From contig QANZ01042006.1 in the NCBI GenBank assembly GCA_003254925.1, positions 62,001 through 126,000 of the forward strand: a DNA stretch of 64,000 bases. Direction: 5' to 3'. Within the stretch, counting starts at the first letter, position 1; the number at the start of each line of letters is the position of its first letter. The stretch is from Chamaecrista fasciculata. Lineage: Eukaryota > Streptophyta > Magnoliopsida > Fabales > Fabaceae. Shown here in pieces: positions 22,665-35,310 of this stretch. Below the pieces are notes generated by a model that was given only the letters and a program-made list of their open reading frames with translations, made no database searches and had not been told where the DNA came from. The translations under genes and the position numbers were made by a program.

Positions 22665-24560
22665 TATTTTCTTTATTTTGGATATACTATTAAAATTAAG
22701 TACCGCTTTAAATATATTAAGAGATTGAACTACACAATATTAAAATGAAAGAGCATCATATCCTAATTTTATATCACCCCCTCCGAAATCCTACCCAATT
22801 CATCTAGCATTAGCATACACAGTTGCATTCAGGTTCACAGTTCACACTCTGTTATGTTTATGTTATCAAACAATAATTAATACAATCAATAAATAAATAG
22901 AGTGAGAGAAACTGAGCTTCATTCTTTTAACCATGAGAATATAAGAAACCATAGGAAGCAGCAGCAGCTTATGATTTATGAATCATGGCCTTTCTCTTTC
23001 ATCAGAAATTTGAGAGAGTGCAGTTTGAGGTTTGGTGCAATTCCAAACCTTACGCCAGACTCCACTTGTTGCTCGATTTTGACGGAAAAGCCAACGATTG
23101 CGGGTTGCGAGTGTACGACGGCGTGGCGATGGCCGATGGTGTTGTGCGACGGCTCTAACTGTGAAAAGTGGAGTTGCTGAACTATAGAAGTTGATCAATT
23201 GGGTCAAACAAGAAAGACGAGGGCTACATGATTAGGCTTCTTTTGTTTCTTTTGGGCTTCGGCCCGTTGAATCCACCAAAAAAACAAGAAGGTAAGGTTG
23301 GCTACTAATTAGACAGAAGAAAAGTAACAATTCTTTTTAAAATTGGAAAATAAAAATTGTGATTAAATTTTTTTTTGGAGAAATGATGGGTATCTCTCAC
23401 CTATTCGTGTAACATTCTAAATGAAGACTAATCTCATTTGGGCTAGGAGCGAACAGTTAAAAACTTAAAGTCCTCTCAACCAACAAGTGTTCAGTGTAGT
23501 GGTTGGCGAGCTACACCCTATGTAAGAGGACCCACATTCAATCCCTAAAGTAGACATTGTTGGGAAGGCTCAACCGTTTCGTTACTATAGCTCGAATGAG
23601 ATTAGTCTTCGCTTAGACCGTTATATGGATAGGGGAGGGAAACCCATGGTACTACAAAAAAAAAAGTCATCCTAACAATATCAACTCTAGGGCTCGAACT
23701 TAAGTCTCTTAACATGGGGTGCAGCTCGCTTATCATTGCATCAAATACTTATTGATAAATTACGATTAAATTTTGAGAATGGAGGGTAGACCATTATAAT
23801 TATATATTTATCCAAATTAATTTTAATTGTAAATAATATATAATTAATATATATATAAAATAAAAATACGTAATTACAATTTTTATCTTTTGATAAAATC
23901 TATAAATTAATAAAATAATTGATGTGTTTTGTTATATTTATGGTCATGAGATGTTTGCCTATTTAAAATTTCTCATTTTATTTTGTTAAATTATTGATTT
24001 AAATTAGATAAAATGTACAAAAAGTTTGAAAATTAATAAAATACAAAATAGGGCATCAAAAAAAATGGTCCATTTTGCCTAAACTTAGGCCCAAAATGAG
24101 CTCAAGCAGTGGCAGCGCTTATATTTTATACTTGTTATTCCCCAAAGTTCTACCCTTATTCTTAAGAGCTTGACATGTGATCAAATCTAATTATAGGTAA
24201 TGATGGAGTAATTCTAGATCGCTTGAGAGGCTACGTCTTTTTTCATTAGTTTCCGATTGCATGTAAGCTACCTTAAGTGTGTCTACCTCGTATCATATAG
24301 TTAAGGTTTTATCACTAAATTTTATCTATTTAAAATTTTAAGATGATATGTATAGTTAACTAATTAAAGGCACAATCTTGTTCAAAAAAATTAATAATTT
24401 TAGGGTGCATTTCATATGGTGTGATATCACATCTTAGAATATTTTAAATATTATGGTACGCGATACTATAGTATAAGAATATATAATATTTATAATATCA
24501 ATTTTTAGTATAACAATGATAGATATGAGAGATGTAAAATACATATATTTAGTGTTTTCT
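22665..24560. other. Intergenic DNA with SINE-like pieces
   Basis: An inverted pair, 23390-23445 and about 23585-23645 (both contain AAGACTAATCTCAT), encloses a tRNA-like stretch (TAGTGGTTGGCGAGC near 23498). A second tRNA-like piece in minus orientation lies at about 23685-23750 (AAGTTCGAGCCC B-box-like on the minus strand). A relative occurs at about 62405-62520. No gene is supported here. Confidence 0.45.
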
Positions 24561-25320
24561 ATTGAATAACATTATATATGTAAAATACATATATTTACTG
24601 TTGTTCGTCACTATCGTCGCCGCTTCCGTCACCGCCACAGCTGTTCATCACCGTTTCTGCTTTCATGGTCACTGCCACTTTCATGGTCGTCGCCGCTTTC
24701 ATTGCCGCCGCCACTGTTGTCAAGTATTTCAAAAGAATTTTCTGCACTATTTTAAAACAAATTCATGTCTGAGAAGCATTTTGGAAAAATTATTTTCTCC
24801 ATTTGAATCTATTGTTCAGCATGTATAATCGGCCAAAAAAGTGTGAAGTGAATGGAAGGGATGTTGTGCAACAATATGACTTTATATTTATTCTCTCAAA
24901 CAAATGCAAGACTTAAACAATGTAATCAATAAAAACTGATGGATGGACAGCCCGAAGGGATTTCACAAAAAGAAATATTCTTCTATACTTCTCATTATGC
25001 TATGTATTTTATACGTTTTGAAAAATCTCATTTGGGTATAAAAATTACAAATCCATGGCAACCGGAGATGAAGATGTGATCAGTGGCGACGGCAATGAAC
25101 GATGGCGACGGTGATGGACAACATCGACGGCAATGAACAGTTGCAAGGAAACACTGTTCTGAATCTGAAGTGAAAAATATTGGCTGGAATTGCAGGTGAA
25201 AAAATTAAGACACATGGCATCAAGTGAGCCAGTAGATCTGATAAATAGTTTGGATTTTTAGAACAGCAAAGATAGCACTAAAAAAATATGGTAGAGGATT
25301 CATTGTCCCACCTGTGTAGA
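24561..25320. other. GC-rich inverted islands in AT-rich DNA
   Basis: CGTCGCCGCTTCCGTCACC-type sequence at 24610-24720 and GGCGACGGTGATGG-type sequence at 25075-25140 are roughly complementary, with CATTGCCGCC against GGCAATGAAC. This suggests the two arms of an old fold-back element about 0.5 kb across. I see no gene. Confidence 0.35.
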
Positions 25321-25592
25321 GTACCTAGTAACTACAAAAAGGGCAACAGAAATTTGCATGCTTTAAAAATATTCTATTCTTTGTACAAATGAAAGACAAT
25401 ATTAATTCTCCATATTTTATTTAAATTTTTTATTTTGTTCTTATAATTTTATTATTTTAAATTTAGTCTTTATATTTTATAAATTTTTATAAAAATTTAG
25501 TTCTTAATATTCAATTATGTAATAATACTATTTTTCTAAAAACTATGGGAAAAAATAAATACAAAATTAATTTACTATATACTAATAACAAT

Positions 25593-26111
25593 ATGTTAAA
25601 GAGTCATTTTGTTCCTAAATGTAGCCCAAATGTTCATTTTGGTCCTTCATATTTTAGAATATTGAAATTGATTCTAAATGTTATCAAAATGTTTTATTTT
25701 GGTCCAAAACTATTGAATATGATCATATTGCTCTGGTTTCAAATTTGAATGTGACGAATTCAAAGCTACGTATTATTCTCAAATAGTACTTTCTTATCCA
25801 ATTGGGGGCTGTTCGCAAACGAGATCAAATCAGTCCTGAAAGTAGACTGTTCGTTTCACGGTAAAACAAACAAAATTGATCATATCTCTCTCGTTTCAAG
25901 TTTGAATGTGCCTAATTCAAAGATACGAGTTACTTTTAACAAATCTTTTGAACTTGAAATGAGAGACGAGAGAAATATGACCAAATTCAATAGTTTGAGA
26001 CCAAAAGGAAACATTTTGCCAACATTTAATGACCAATTTGAATATTTTGAAATATAAAGGACCACAATGAACAATAGAGCATATATTGAGGATCAAAATG
26101 ACCCTTTGACC
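25593..26111. mobile_element. Inverted-repeat MITE of the gtcc/MULE type
   Basis: The left arm begins GTTAAAGAGTCATTTTGTTCC and the right arm ends GGATCAAAATGACCCTTTGACC. Complementary segments extend over most of the element. Flanks are AATAACAAT and ATTAACAAT, a possible 9-bp duplication with one mismatch. It has no coding capacity. Confidence 0.65.
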
Positions 26112-26358
26112 ATTAACAATACTATCAATATTGAAGTTCTTAAAAAAAATTGTTGTTAAAAAAGCTTTAAAATTTAGGTATGAAATTTTCATGTCATTAT
26201 AAGGTATCTTAATTAGCTTTAAATAAATATTTATATGGAAAATTTAAGAATTAATCGTTAAAACCTAAACATTAACTACATAAAAGGATTTTTTTTTTTT
26301 AAAAAAAAAACTTATTAGGATTAAATTAAAGTTTTATGTAAAGCATATGATTAAATGG

Positions 26359-26640
26359 AGTAAACTAGCATTTTGGTTCCTAAATTTTGTAGGCGCCAAC
26401 AACTTGGTCCCTGGGTTTTTGCGAGTGTACAACTCAGTCCTCGAATTTGTCCAACTCGTTGCAAATAGGTCCTTCCGTCACCCAACCGTGCCAAAAAAAG
26501 CTAACATGAATTGTTAGTGTCCTTATGTGGCACGTTAAATGCTAACGTAGACCGTTATCTGCCACGTCAACCACAAATTTTAGAGAAAAAAAACACTTCA
26601 GCAATTTTTTTTTTTAAAAAAATCCACTTCAAACTCAATT
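26359..26640. mobile_element. Arm of an inverted-repeat MITE related to 35490-35955
   Basis: GTAAACTAGCATTTTGGTTCC, CTTGGTCCCTGG, CCGTCACCCAACCGTGCC and GCTAACATGAATTGTTAGTG follow the same order as the reverse complement of the 35490-35955 element. Only one arm is seen. Confidence 0.55.
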
Positions 26641-28839
26641 TTACTCCCCCATTTGAACCCTAGCCTTAATAGACCCACACCGCACACACTACATCTCCCC
26701 CCATGCTCTCTCCCTCTTCGGCACCACCTCATTCCCTCCGACGACTACATTGCTGACATTATCGACGATGCTGACGCTACCGACGAAGCCAACAACATCG
26801 ATGTTGTTGATGCTGCTGACGACGCCGACGTTGCTAACGCCAACAACCTAAGTCAAAACGACAACATCATCTTCTAATTGATCCATAAGGTATTCTCTGT
26901 GCGATTTGTAAGGATTCAATCAGATACTCAATTGGAGGATTTATGGAGATAATGATTTCAATTATTTTGGTGATGATGGTGAACAATGATTCAGATGAGG
27001 CTTAAATAGTGGTAAGTTTCATATGCTATTGCATAATGTTGTTAACATTATTTGGACTATGGTTTTGAATCATCTACTATCTACTAATCTACTAATCTAT
27101 ACAAAACAATGTTTTGGTTTTGCCACATGTCATCTCCTCCTTCATTTTCCTTTTCCTACTTTCACTCTACAACTGACACGTGCCCCTTATTTTGCTGCAT
27201 CATTTATTTTTCTCAATTTCCTGTCTCATATTCATCTTCAGCGCCAAGTTCCTTCCTCACCCTCCCAAATCCAAATTTTGAAATTCAAATCACAATCACA
27301 ATCTACTATTCAAATTTTAAAATCATAATCAGATATTTGATTTCCATCTCTGATTACCTCTCTCCAATTCAAAACTCAAATCCTAAATTTCTCTCTTCAA
27401 CAATTTCTCTACACCGCGCATGTTCTTCTTCGGCGGCTTCTTCTTCTTCTTCTCACCATCTTCTTCTTCTTCTTCTTCATCTCACCCTCTTCAACAATCT
27501 CTCTACACAACTTCAGCCTTTGCCATCTCACTACAAAATCCTTTTTCATCTCACCATCTTCTTCTTGATTTCGCATCTGACCATTGTTGAACAAAAAAAA
27601 CACATCTACAAGCTTCTTCATCGCCTTCTTTCTGCACAAAGAAATCGTCTTCGCCTTTGCCATTTCCAAAATCGCTATTCGTCTTTGCAGTTCACCAGTC
27701 CAGATTCGTTCGACATTGCCAGAGTTCGCCACTTCTTCTGACACCGTCGTTATCAATCTTGGCCGGCATTACTCGCAACTTCAGGTTTGGATTCCTCAAC
27801 CCCTTCGATTTTTTATCAATGTTCATCGATTTTGTCCTAAATTTGTTGCCTTCTTTGGTTGACATTGCTCAAATCGTTTGGTCTTCATGTTTTTGTACTG
27901 CGAAAAGCTGCGCTCTCACCCCAAAAACCCTTCAACGTTACTCTTTGAATTTGGTTGTTATGAATTCCGAAGCCAATTTTGTTGTTGTGATTTTTGGTGT
28001 TTGAATTTGTGAATGGTCATGTTGCTGAATTTGTTAATGCTGATTTTTGTTGAATTGTGCTGGAGAAGATGAGCGATGAGAATGAAGATGAGAGTTTCCT
28101 CAATACTCTATTTTTTATCCATATTATTTTGTGCACTTTGCGTTTTGGTCCTTTACATTAAAATATATATTACTGTGCAACTGTGCAAAGTGAACAGGTC
28201 CATGTACATTAAAATATATATTACTTGCCTCCGTTTAAATTTTATAAGTCATCTTTTATAAGTCATCTTTTAAAATTGAAGCAACATTAACTTCAAATTT
28301 AACGATAGCAAAGGAGACTGAAGAAGCCAAGTTTATGTTCTGAGCAGTAGTGTACTATTCATGAAATATGTTCTTGGTGGCTATAGGTTATTGAGAAAAA
28401 TAAAACATTTTGGCAGATTCTCATTCTGATGATCCGACAATGCATGCTTGCAGAATATACTCAAGACAATCCAAAGATAATGACAAAATGTTCCCAACAT
28501 TTTCATCTTGGTTGCATCCGAGTGGATGGAGAGAAGTGAAAACTGTTCTCATATTTGTGTTGTTTTGGGTTCTGATTTTGTGTTGGACATTTTCTGTTGG
28601 GTTGTGATTTTGTTTCATATTAATGCCAATGAAAGAAACGTGAGTAATGACGAGTGGATTTTGTTTCAAATTTGTTTCTTTGATAATCTATTATATCTTC
28701 TTCTTCTTCTTTTTTCCATTCCAAGATTAGAAGTGAGACATTATGACTTGGTGAGACTGTACTTACAAGGTAATAGCATAGAAATGACGAAGTTGATGAG
28801 ATAGTGATGACTAGACTGTAATTTATATCATATTTGCAG

Positions 28840-28896
28840 GCTGAAACTGTAATGCAGCACCTGTATTTGGGGAGAAACCCTCCTTTGTTTACTGAT
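28840..28896 (+). pseudogene. Captured exon resembling the SMP-domain region of a plant synaptotagmin-like C2 protein
   Basis: Between an acceptor (TTTGCAG|G) and a donor (GAT|GTAAGG) the exon reads AETVMQHLYLGRNPPLFTD. The YLGRNPP-FT motif recalls SMP-domain proteins of the SYT5/NTMC2 type, which tether the ER and move lipids. It is only 19 residues, so the assignment is tentative. Confidence 0.4.
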
Positions 28897-29404
28897 GTAA
28901 GGGTGCTTTGATCCTATTTTTCCTGGTATGTAACTAATGTACCCTTTATTGTTATTTTATCTTCAGTTTGGGTAAACTGATCATTCTGTTTTAGCCTTTC
29001 TTTATTTCTCTGTCTATTACGTGTTTNATTAAGAAGTTTTTAATATGTCTATATCCATTTATCCTTTTAAATGTTTACTAAAAAGAATGGGATAGAAAAT
29101 CTAAAATTTAAATTCTGAAATTCTGAACTCAATGTGCTGTGTTAGTATATTCTTCCTCTAAATACAAAGAATTTGCTGAAATTTATTGTTTTCTTCCAAT
29201 ATGTGCCAAAAATTTGCTGCCAACAATGTAAGTTGTATCAAAATTCATGATAACATTTACTTTAGAGTATATCAGCAGTAGAGAGAACTTCTAATGGTGA
29301 AATTCTGGAGACTAGAAGAGAAGTGACGCAGGTCAACCAATGTAGTTCTTGAAGTTATGGAGGTTTGTAATCTGTCATCAGTTTTCTTTTCTTAAACTGC
29401 TGTG

Positions 29405-29524
29405 TGAGGTATAAAAAAATTCTGTGCGAGGTATAAAAAAATAGTCATGCTGAGTTTTTGGATGTTCATGCTGAGTTTTTTTTATTTCATTTGCTTACAA
29501 ATTCTGTGCGAGGTATAAAAAAAT
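29405..29524 (+). repeat. Short direct repeats of TCTGTGCGAGGTATAAAAAAAT inside the Helitron
   Basis: TGTG(C/A)GAGGTATAAAAAAAT occurs near 29402, 29422 and 29503, and CATGCTGAGTTTTT occurs twice between them. Confidence 0.7.
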
Positions 29525-29656
29525 GGTGCTTGATATTGAGTTAGGTATAACGAAATTGACCCCTGATGCTGTGCAAGCATTGAGAGCTGCAGATAAGTTG
29601 GAGAAGTGAGAAAGAAGCTCGAAGATAGAGCCTATGTCAACTTGGAACAGTTTGAG
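29525..29656 (+). pseudogene. Captured exon of unknown origin with a frame slip
   Basis: Reads LDIELGITKLTPDAVQALRA, then ADKLEK, a TGA, and in a neighbouring frame KLEDRAYVNLEQFE up to a donor GTTAGT. The high codon coherence in two frames indicates a former exon with a small indel near 29608. I do not recognise the protein. Confidence 0.4.
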
Positions 29657-30104
29657 GTTAGTATCTGTTTAAGTTCAGATTGTAAAATTTTTAATTTGCC
29701 CTCTGGAGAGTGAAGAGGTTTAGTACACAAATCATGAATATATATGCATTGCAGATTATGATGTGAGGGGTTGCAAAGTATTCCGTGTTAATTTTAGTCC
29801 TCCTATATACTTGATTCTTTCTTTTTTTCTTCTTTTTTCATTTACTTGATTCTTTACTATTTCATTTTGCAGAACAATAGTGTTTGTGTGAATTTATTGG
29901 TCAATAAAAGGACCTATAAATTTAAATAGTTAGTTATTTTTTGGTCTGAATTTATCTTTCTGCCATATTGAAATGGAGTTAATTAGATTGTATGGTTGGA
30001 CATGTTGCTCACTTTTCCATATTCGGATTGATTTTGTTTGTTTTGACTACACAGTCACAAAACAATGGGACCTCAATTCTGTAATTTGACACAAAACAAT
30101 GCAG

Positions 30105-30181
30105 TTGCAAAATCAGTTCCTGCACCTCATAAAGTTGATCTTAAAAGTCCTGACAAAACCATAGTTGTTGAAATTGTCAAG
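30105..30181 (+). pseudogene. Captured exon resembling THUMPD1/TAN1-like tRNA modification protein
   Basis: The exon lies between an acceptor AATGCAG and a donor AAG|GTAAGA and reads AKSVPAPHKVDLKSPDKTIV, then VEIVK. HKVDL-PDKTIVVEIVK is characteristic of the THUMP domain of TAN1/THUMPD1, the partner of the tRNA cytidine acetyltransferase. Neighbouring exons of that gene are not present. Confidence 0.55.
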
Positions 30182-32774
30182 GTAAGAAAAACCATGCTTT
30201 TGCTGAAATAAAATTTGATTGTAATGTTTATACTGAGGTTAGAATGACATAACTTTACTGGAATGGATTTTAAATTGTATGTTTATGCTATAAATGCTTA
30301 TCTGATCCACCGTATAGGCATTTCTTTTGCCTCCATTGGTTGAATATTAATCTATTATTGTTTTTACTTTAGGGAAGAGTTTATTTTTAACTTATAGCTA
30401 ATATTTCTTTTTTTTTGAGGATAGGTATGTCTCCTTTGTCAAATGTCGCTTCTGTTCTGTTCAACACTACTGTTGTCAAATGGATTTTTCCTGCTGCATT
30501 ACTCATAGTTATGAATTCCAAACTGTCAACTCTGTTCTTGATTTTCTTAACTGAAGGCAATTTTACTGTTTCCATAAATATCATTAGCTTCATAGTTTTT
30601 TGTTTCAGTACTGTTAATGTTGAAAACTCTGCTTTCTTGCTGCATTACTCATAAGAAAAAACATAGTTGGACCTCATTTATCTATCATTTAGGGACCTCA
30701 TTTGTATGACACTTAACATTGATCATCTATTTGGCACTGTCAAGCATAACTTCTCTGCCGAAAATTTTGTGGACTGGAGTTTTAATTTGGTGTTCAATTT
30801 GTTATGTTGCAGTGGGGCTGATCTTACATCTCTTGAAATGGTCTCTTTTTTTATTTCCTGGAAGCTTTGCATGCTCCTGATCTGAAATGTACATTTCTTT
30901 GCTTGATTTACTGTTTTGTGACTGACAAATATTCTGAACTTTTAATTTGGTGTTCAGTTTGTTATGATGCAGTGGGGCTGATCTTACATCTCTGCTAATT
31001 ACTTACTGAAACTTCCCATAAGTTGTAGTTGTTGTCTTTATTCCTTATTTCCATATTTGTGGAAATCAACCCCTGTGGGTTTAAGATTTAATTTCAAGTA
31101 TAACTATTAGAGGACTTTCCTGTAGCTGTTCGACTTCAGCTACTCCAAATTAATTATATATATTTACAATGTAGGGTAGTGATAGTTGCATTATTATAAT
31201 TTCTCTTTCACAAAATGATAGACGGCAACATCATTCAAGTTAAAGAACCTCACTGTGTAGGTTCCAAATTATAATAATGCAGCACAACAAAAGTAATCCC
31301 ACAAAAGTCGAAGATCGCTGTTTATCAGGCTAATTTGTTGGGTTGGATCCAGGTAAAAAAATTGATTTACATATATATATTAGAGATGTCTGCAGTTGGC
31401 CTTCTTCCAGCAGACCTTCAGGTAAATGATCCTTAATTTGAAATTTGCTGTGTTGATTGTTGTTGTTGTTGTTTATACTTTTGTGCTTTGCTAATTTTGT
31501 AGTTGATATTAAGATTTTATTTGCTTCAGGGGATTAATCTTTTTGAAATTGGCCACATTCTTTTTAACGGAACATCAGACCACATATGGTGTGAGAGATT
31601 TATTATGATATTTATTATGCAGATTTGTTTTTTAAAATTGGTCTCATCTTTCTTTTTAACTTCCATGCTTTACTCTATCTTATTATTGTTTTTTTTATTA
31701 TTATGATTTCTGATGCCTCTACTGATATTTACACTCAAGGTTTGTACTATTTAATGTTGAAATGTGTAGTTTTCCTTCCTCATGCTGAAATTTACTGTTT
31801 GATTGTTCATGCCTCTTCTGAAAGTTATATTTTTGTTCTTCTCTTTTGAATCCTGTGCTTGCAAAGTTAAAATCTTGCTTGCTACCTTCATAATTTTTCA
31901 TCTTAAACCATCAANTTGCTAGACAGAGTCCAGGAGTCATGCATCTGAGAATTACAATCTACAGCCACAAGCACTCTCCAATGCATTATTCTCTGCCACA
32001 TTATGTTGCCTCCTTCATGTTTTGTTTTAAAGACCAATATAAAAGCATCGAAACAGAAAGTCCCTGATATTATTGCAACAATTAAGTTTTTGGGGTATGA
32101 AATTTCTCCATTATATATATATATATCCCTACATGATTTCAAACTTCCCAAGTTGTTATTTACTAATTAATTGTAATCCCAAACACTATGTGATTGACTG
32201 ATGTATATTTTTGATACAGCTGTTATGAGTAGGATGCACTCTGTGATGGCACACCACAACTGCATTTGGATACCACAAAGATAGATGAAACCTTCTTCAA
32301 ATGTGTCTTAAACAGATTGATATCGCCAATACAGAAACCTTATATAACATTAGCTTTTTGTTCAGGGACAAAGAGGAACCTCAAATTGCTGACCATGACA
32401 CATTTTGTCAGGAATCAAGATTGTTCATTGTATTTATATCAAAATTTCCAATAAGGAATGATTATCTATGATTTTTATCTATGATTTCCAATAAGGAATA
32501 ATATGTATTTATATCTCACTCTCATATATGGGCTGTCAGTCAAATATTGACAGTCTTTTTGTATTTATATCTCAATTTCCAATAAGGAATGATTATCTAT
32601 GATTTTGTGCACAATGAATAATTTACTTAGAGTGTCATAATTCCTTGGCAGTAGTATTGTTGATTTTAGGTGATTCACATTTGTATAAATTGACAAAAAC
32701 AGGTGCCAAATGTCCACCCAATTATGTGCGTCTACAAATAAAAAACCCGTGCGAACGCACGGGTCTCATACTAG

Positions 32775-33706
32775 TTTAATAAAATAGTGGTGAGTCATTT
32801 CAACTCTAGCTCTTCCATGTCCTTTCTTTCAACACTAAGTGGGTCAGGCCAGGTTGGCCCGCTACAAAAACGGGTTGCATTTTGGCAACCTGACTCTTTT
32901 AAGTGATTTAGAGTTTAGACGGTTGGCTCACGAAGAAGATGAGACGAGGTTCAATGAAGAAGACGAAACAAGCTTAGCTGCGACAATGGAGAAGAAGAAA
33001 ATGGCCGATCGAGATCTCTTTTGCGAGGCTAAGAAGATGACGAGAGCTAAAGATGGATGAAGAAGACAAAGGCTGGACATGGAAGAAGAATGAGGGGTTA
33101 ACTATGAGTCGATGATTGAGCTTGTGGGAGTGAGATAACAAAAGCACAAGCTATGAAAATTGAGTGGGGGACAGAGTGATGCAAAAGTGTGCGTTAGGTT
33201 TAGTTTAACTTAGGGCAATTTGTTTCTTTTTTATTTTTTGTAAAACAGACCATGGATTGGCTTGGGCCATTTGGGGGGATGTAAATGTGTGATTATTGAA
33301 AATGAAAAACTCAATGGCAATCAACAATTATTCTTATGTATAGATATATATAAAGCAAATTTATTCATTTCGTCACCAAACATTACATCAAATGACAATT
33401 TCGTCTCTAATCTTTTTTTGTGATCAATTTTGTCCCTAATGTTTTACATTTTGGTCAATTTTATTCTTTCACTAGCTTTTTTCAATAAAATAATGAAATA
33501 CTAAATATTTTTCAATCTGTGAAGGTTACTCATAACTAAATTCCTTCAAGTATTGTTGAAACTTCGATTAACGACTTACGTTTGGTCGTCACTCTGACGG
33601 TGATACGCGGTGCTATTTGGGAGTTGAATGTCGTTGTGGTGCATCACGCCCTTAGCCAAACACTCTGAAAAAAGATGTAGTCATTTTTTGTGGCAACATT
33701 TTTTTT
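32775..33706. other. Intergenic DNA after the Helitron
   Basis: A weak open frame at 32839-33060, rich in E, K and D, has no recognised homology and no clear codon bias. At about 33360-33480, GTCCCTAA/TTTTGTC-type sequence looks like an eroded MITE arm. Confidence 0.35.
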
Positions 33707-33891
33707 GAAGGGAAAATCTATAGAAAGTGGGATAGCTTTAGCTATCTAATTTCTGATCATTGGATCTATCTTTTTTATTTTGAGATTTGTGCAATAAAAT
33801 TTATTGTATAAATCTTAGGATGAAAAAAGTAGATTCAATGATCAAGAATTGAGTAGCTAAAACTATCCCACTTTCTCTAGCACAACCCTTC
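33707..33891. mobile_element. Small MITE (185 bp) inside the gypsy remnant
   Basis: Inverted arms: GAAAGTGGGATAGCTTTAGC on the left against, reversed, GAAAGTGGGATAGTTTTAGC on the right, extending to outer GAAGGG and CCCTTC. The arms continue through TGATCATTGGATCTA. The three bases TTT flank both ends, compatible with a 3-bp duplication but not informative. Confidence 0.65.
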
Positions 33892-33897
33892 TTTGAA

Positions 33898-34190
33898 ATC
33901 CTTTGGAGACGAACAACCTGAAAGACAAAATGGACGGCCACTATACAGATTGTGAAATTGGGCCTCAATCTCACAAAATGAGCTACCTTCATGAGACAGT
34001 CCACCACAATTAAAACAACTGTGAACTCATGAGAGATTGGGAGAGCTACTATTAAGTCCATACTAATCTCTTCCCAAGGCATAGAAGGAACATGAAGTGG
34101 TTGAAGCAAGTCCAATGGTTTAGAAGTCACATACTTGGTCTGCTGACACACCGGGCAATTCTTGATGAATGATTGGGCTGAAGTTTTCAT
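33898..34190 (-). pseudogene. Ty3/gypsy integrase fragment
   Basis: Minus-strand frame with SFIKNCPVCQQTKYVT (second half of the HHCC zinc finger), LLQPLHVPSMPWEEISMDLI (the WE-ISMD entry of the catalytic core with its first Asp) and VVDCLMKVAHFVRL. It is truncated before the remaining catalytic residues; the frame then runs into the MITE at 33707-33891. It is a dead fragment of a gypsy retrotransposon. Confidence 0.8.
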
Positions 34191-34600
34191 ATCGGCCCAA
34201 TAAAATATAAACTATGATTTTGAGTACGCACAGACTAAATTGCACAAGTTTGGAATTAGTGTACTTTAGGTCGAGCAAAAACCCTAGCAGAGCGTTGCAC
34301 AACAGCACAAGCAAGAAGACAGTAGATTGGGGCTGCCGCTCCCTCCTTCGCTTTTTTGGTTTGTTTAGGAATGCATTTGCTAGTTTTCTTCTTTAGGGAG
34401 ACCCTCTCCTTCCATTAGGGAAGGTTTTGTTTTTTCATTAGGGAAGTTTCTCTCTTTCTTTAGGAAAAGAACGAAGTGGGTTGCCTCTCTTGTATCTTCA
34501 CATAATATATCTTTTTTCTAGTATAGGAGAGATGGATCTAGATCTTTTCTTCTTAGGTGTGTTGCCTGAGCCTCTTATTACTCTCTTATGTAATTTGTCC
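34191..34600. other. Unassigned sequence between gypsy remnant and LTR element
   Basis: T-rich with TTAGGGA-type repeats at about 34390-34460. No gene recognised. Confidence 0.35.
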
Positions 34601-35310
34601 TGATATACACCCCTCGAGGGTTGGTGGATGACCTTCACTCAGAGGATGACGCCGACGTTCCCCCCCCCCCCCGGACTTTCGGGAGGGACTAGTGATATAT
34701 ATCCTTCAAATAACATACGAAGGACAAAGATCACTCGGCGGTAAGGAGGAGAGAATAGGATAAGGAGGACCGGACGCCAAGAGCAAACCAGCAGGGTCCC
34801 CTCCCACTCAAGCAATAAATGCCAAGATATTGACATTTAATGCGAAGATCCTTTGAGACCACGTGACCAGGTAAGGCTACACCAGTCACAGTGTACGTTT
34901 GGGCAAATACACACACGCAAAATACCCAAACCACCCTCCGTACGCAGGGATATGGTGAAAAACACTCTTGGCTACAGCTGTCGAGTCAGATCAACAAGAC
35001 ACAACAACCCACTCATGGTGCATTCCCGAATACAGCCCCAACGTTCCCTTTGTACCTCGTACCCACGTGAGGCAAAAGGAACGTGGATAAATACAAGCTG
35101 ACTACACACATTCACAGGTAATCATTCTTACTCCATAAAAATATTATCCTCCTCGCTTGATCACCAATCTAACTTAAACATCGGAGAAGGATTGCAGGGA
35201 ACTCCCTGTGCATTCTCGTTTGCGGGATCCGACGACCTTTGACCCCCGGAGACTGCACCACTCTGTGAACTCAAGGTTAGATTTATGCAGATTCAGCTTT
35301 GTAGTTTTCA
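34601..35310 (+). mobile_element. LTR-derived element of the same family as 21085-22659, with 5-bp target duplication
   Basis: Flanked by TGTCC at 34596-34600 and 35311-35315. Ends are TGATATACACCCC and GTAGTTTTCA, matching the reversed LTR ends of the 21085 element. A first partial LTR start (34601-34660) is followed by a C homopolymer (about 34660-34673), a GGAGGGACTAG tract and a second LTR start (TGATATATATCC at 34691). GCCAAGAGCAAACCAGCAGGG, GGATCCGACGACC and GGAGACTGCACC are shared landmarks. No coding frame. Confidence 0.8.

Larger units (their letters stand above)
27073..32774 (+). mobile_element. Non-autonomous Helitron carrying exon fragments (5.7 kb)
   Basis: The 3' end is diagnostic: a GC-rich hairpin (CCCGTGCG, AA loop, CGCACGGG at 32746-32763), then TCTCATA and CTAG (32771-32774), followed by T. 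The proposed 5' end is TCTACTATCTACTAATC at 27073 after an A, followed by a TGCCACATGTCATC segment common in plant Helitrons. Insertion between A and T without duplication fits. No Rep/helicase frame is present. Inside are exon-like pieces with splice borders (28840-28896, 29525-29656, 30105-30181), long pyrimidine-rich leader-like DNA (27190-27560) and local repeats. The 3' boundary is secure; the 5' boundary is inferred. N bases at 29027 and 31915 lie inside. Confidence 0.75.

Noticed and set aside
22902..23180. Plus-strand frame of 92 codons
   Set aside because: No recognisable motif, no clear start context, and an equally plausible opposite-strand frame. It may be part of a transcribed leader, but cannot be supported as a gene.
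27109..27741. Plus-strand frame of 210 codons
   Set aside because: S/L/F-rich, from pyrimidine-rich DNA inside the Helitron; no conserved motif.
32839..33060. Plus-strand frame rich in E, K and D
   Set aside because: Too short, GA-rich sequence, no homology recognised.
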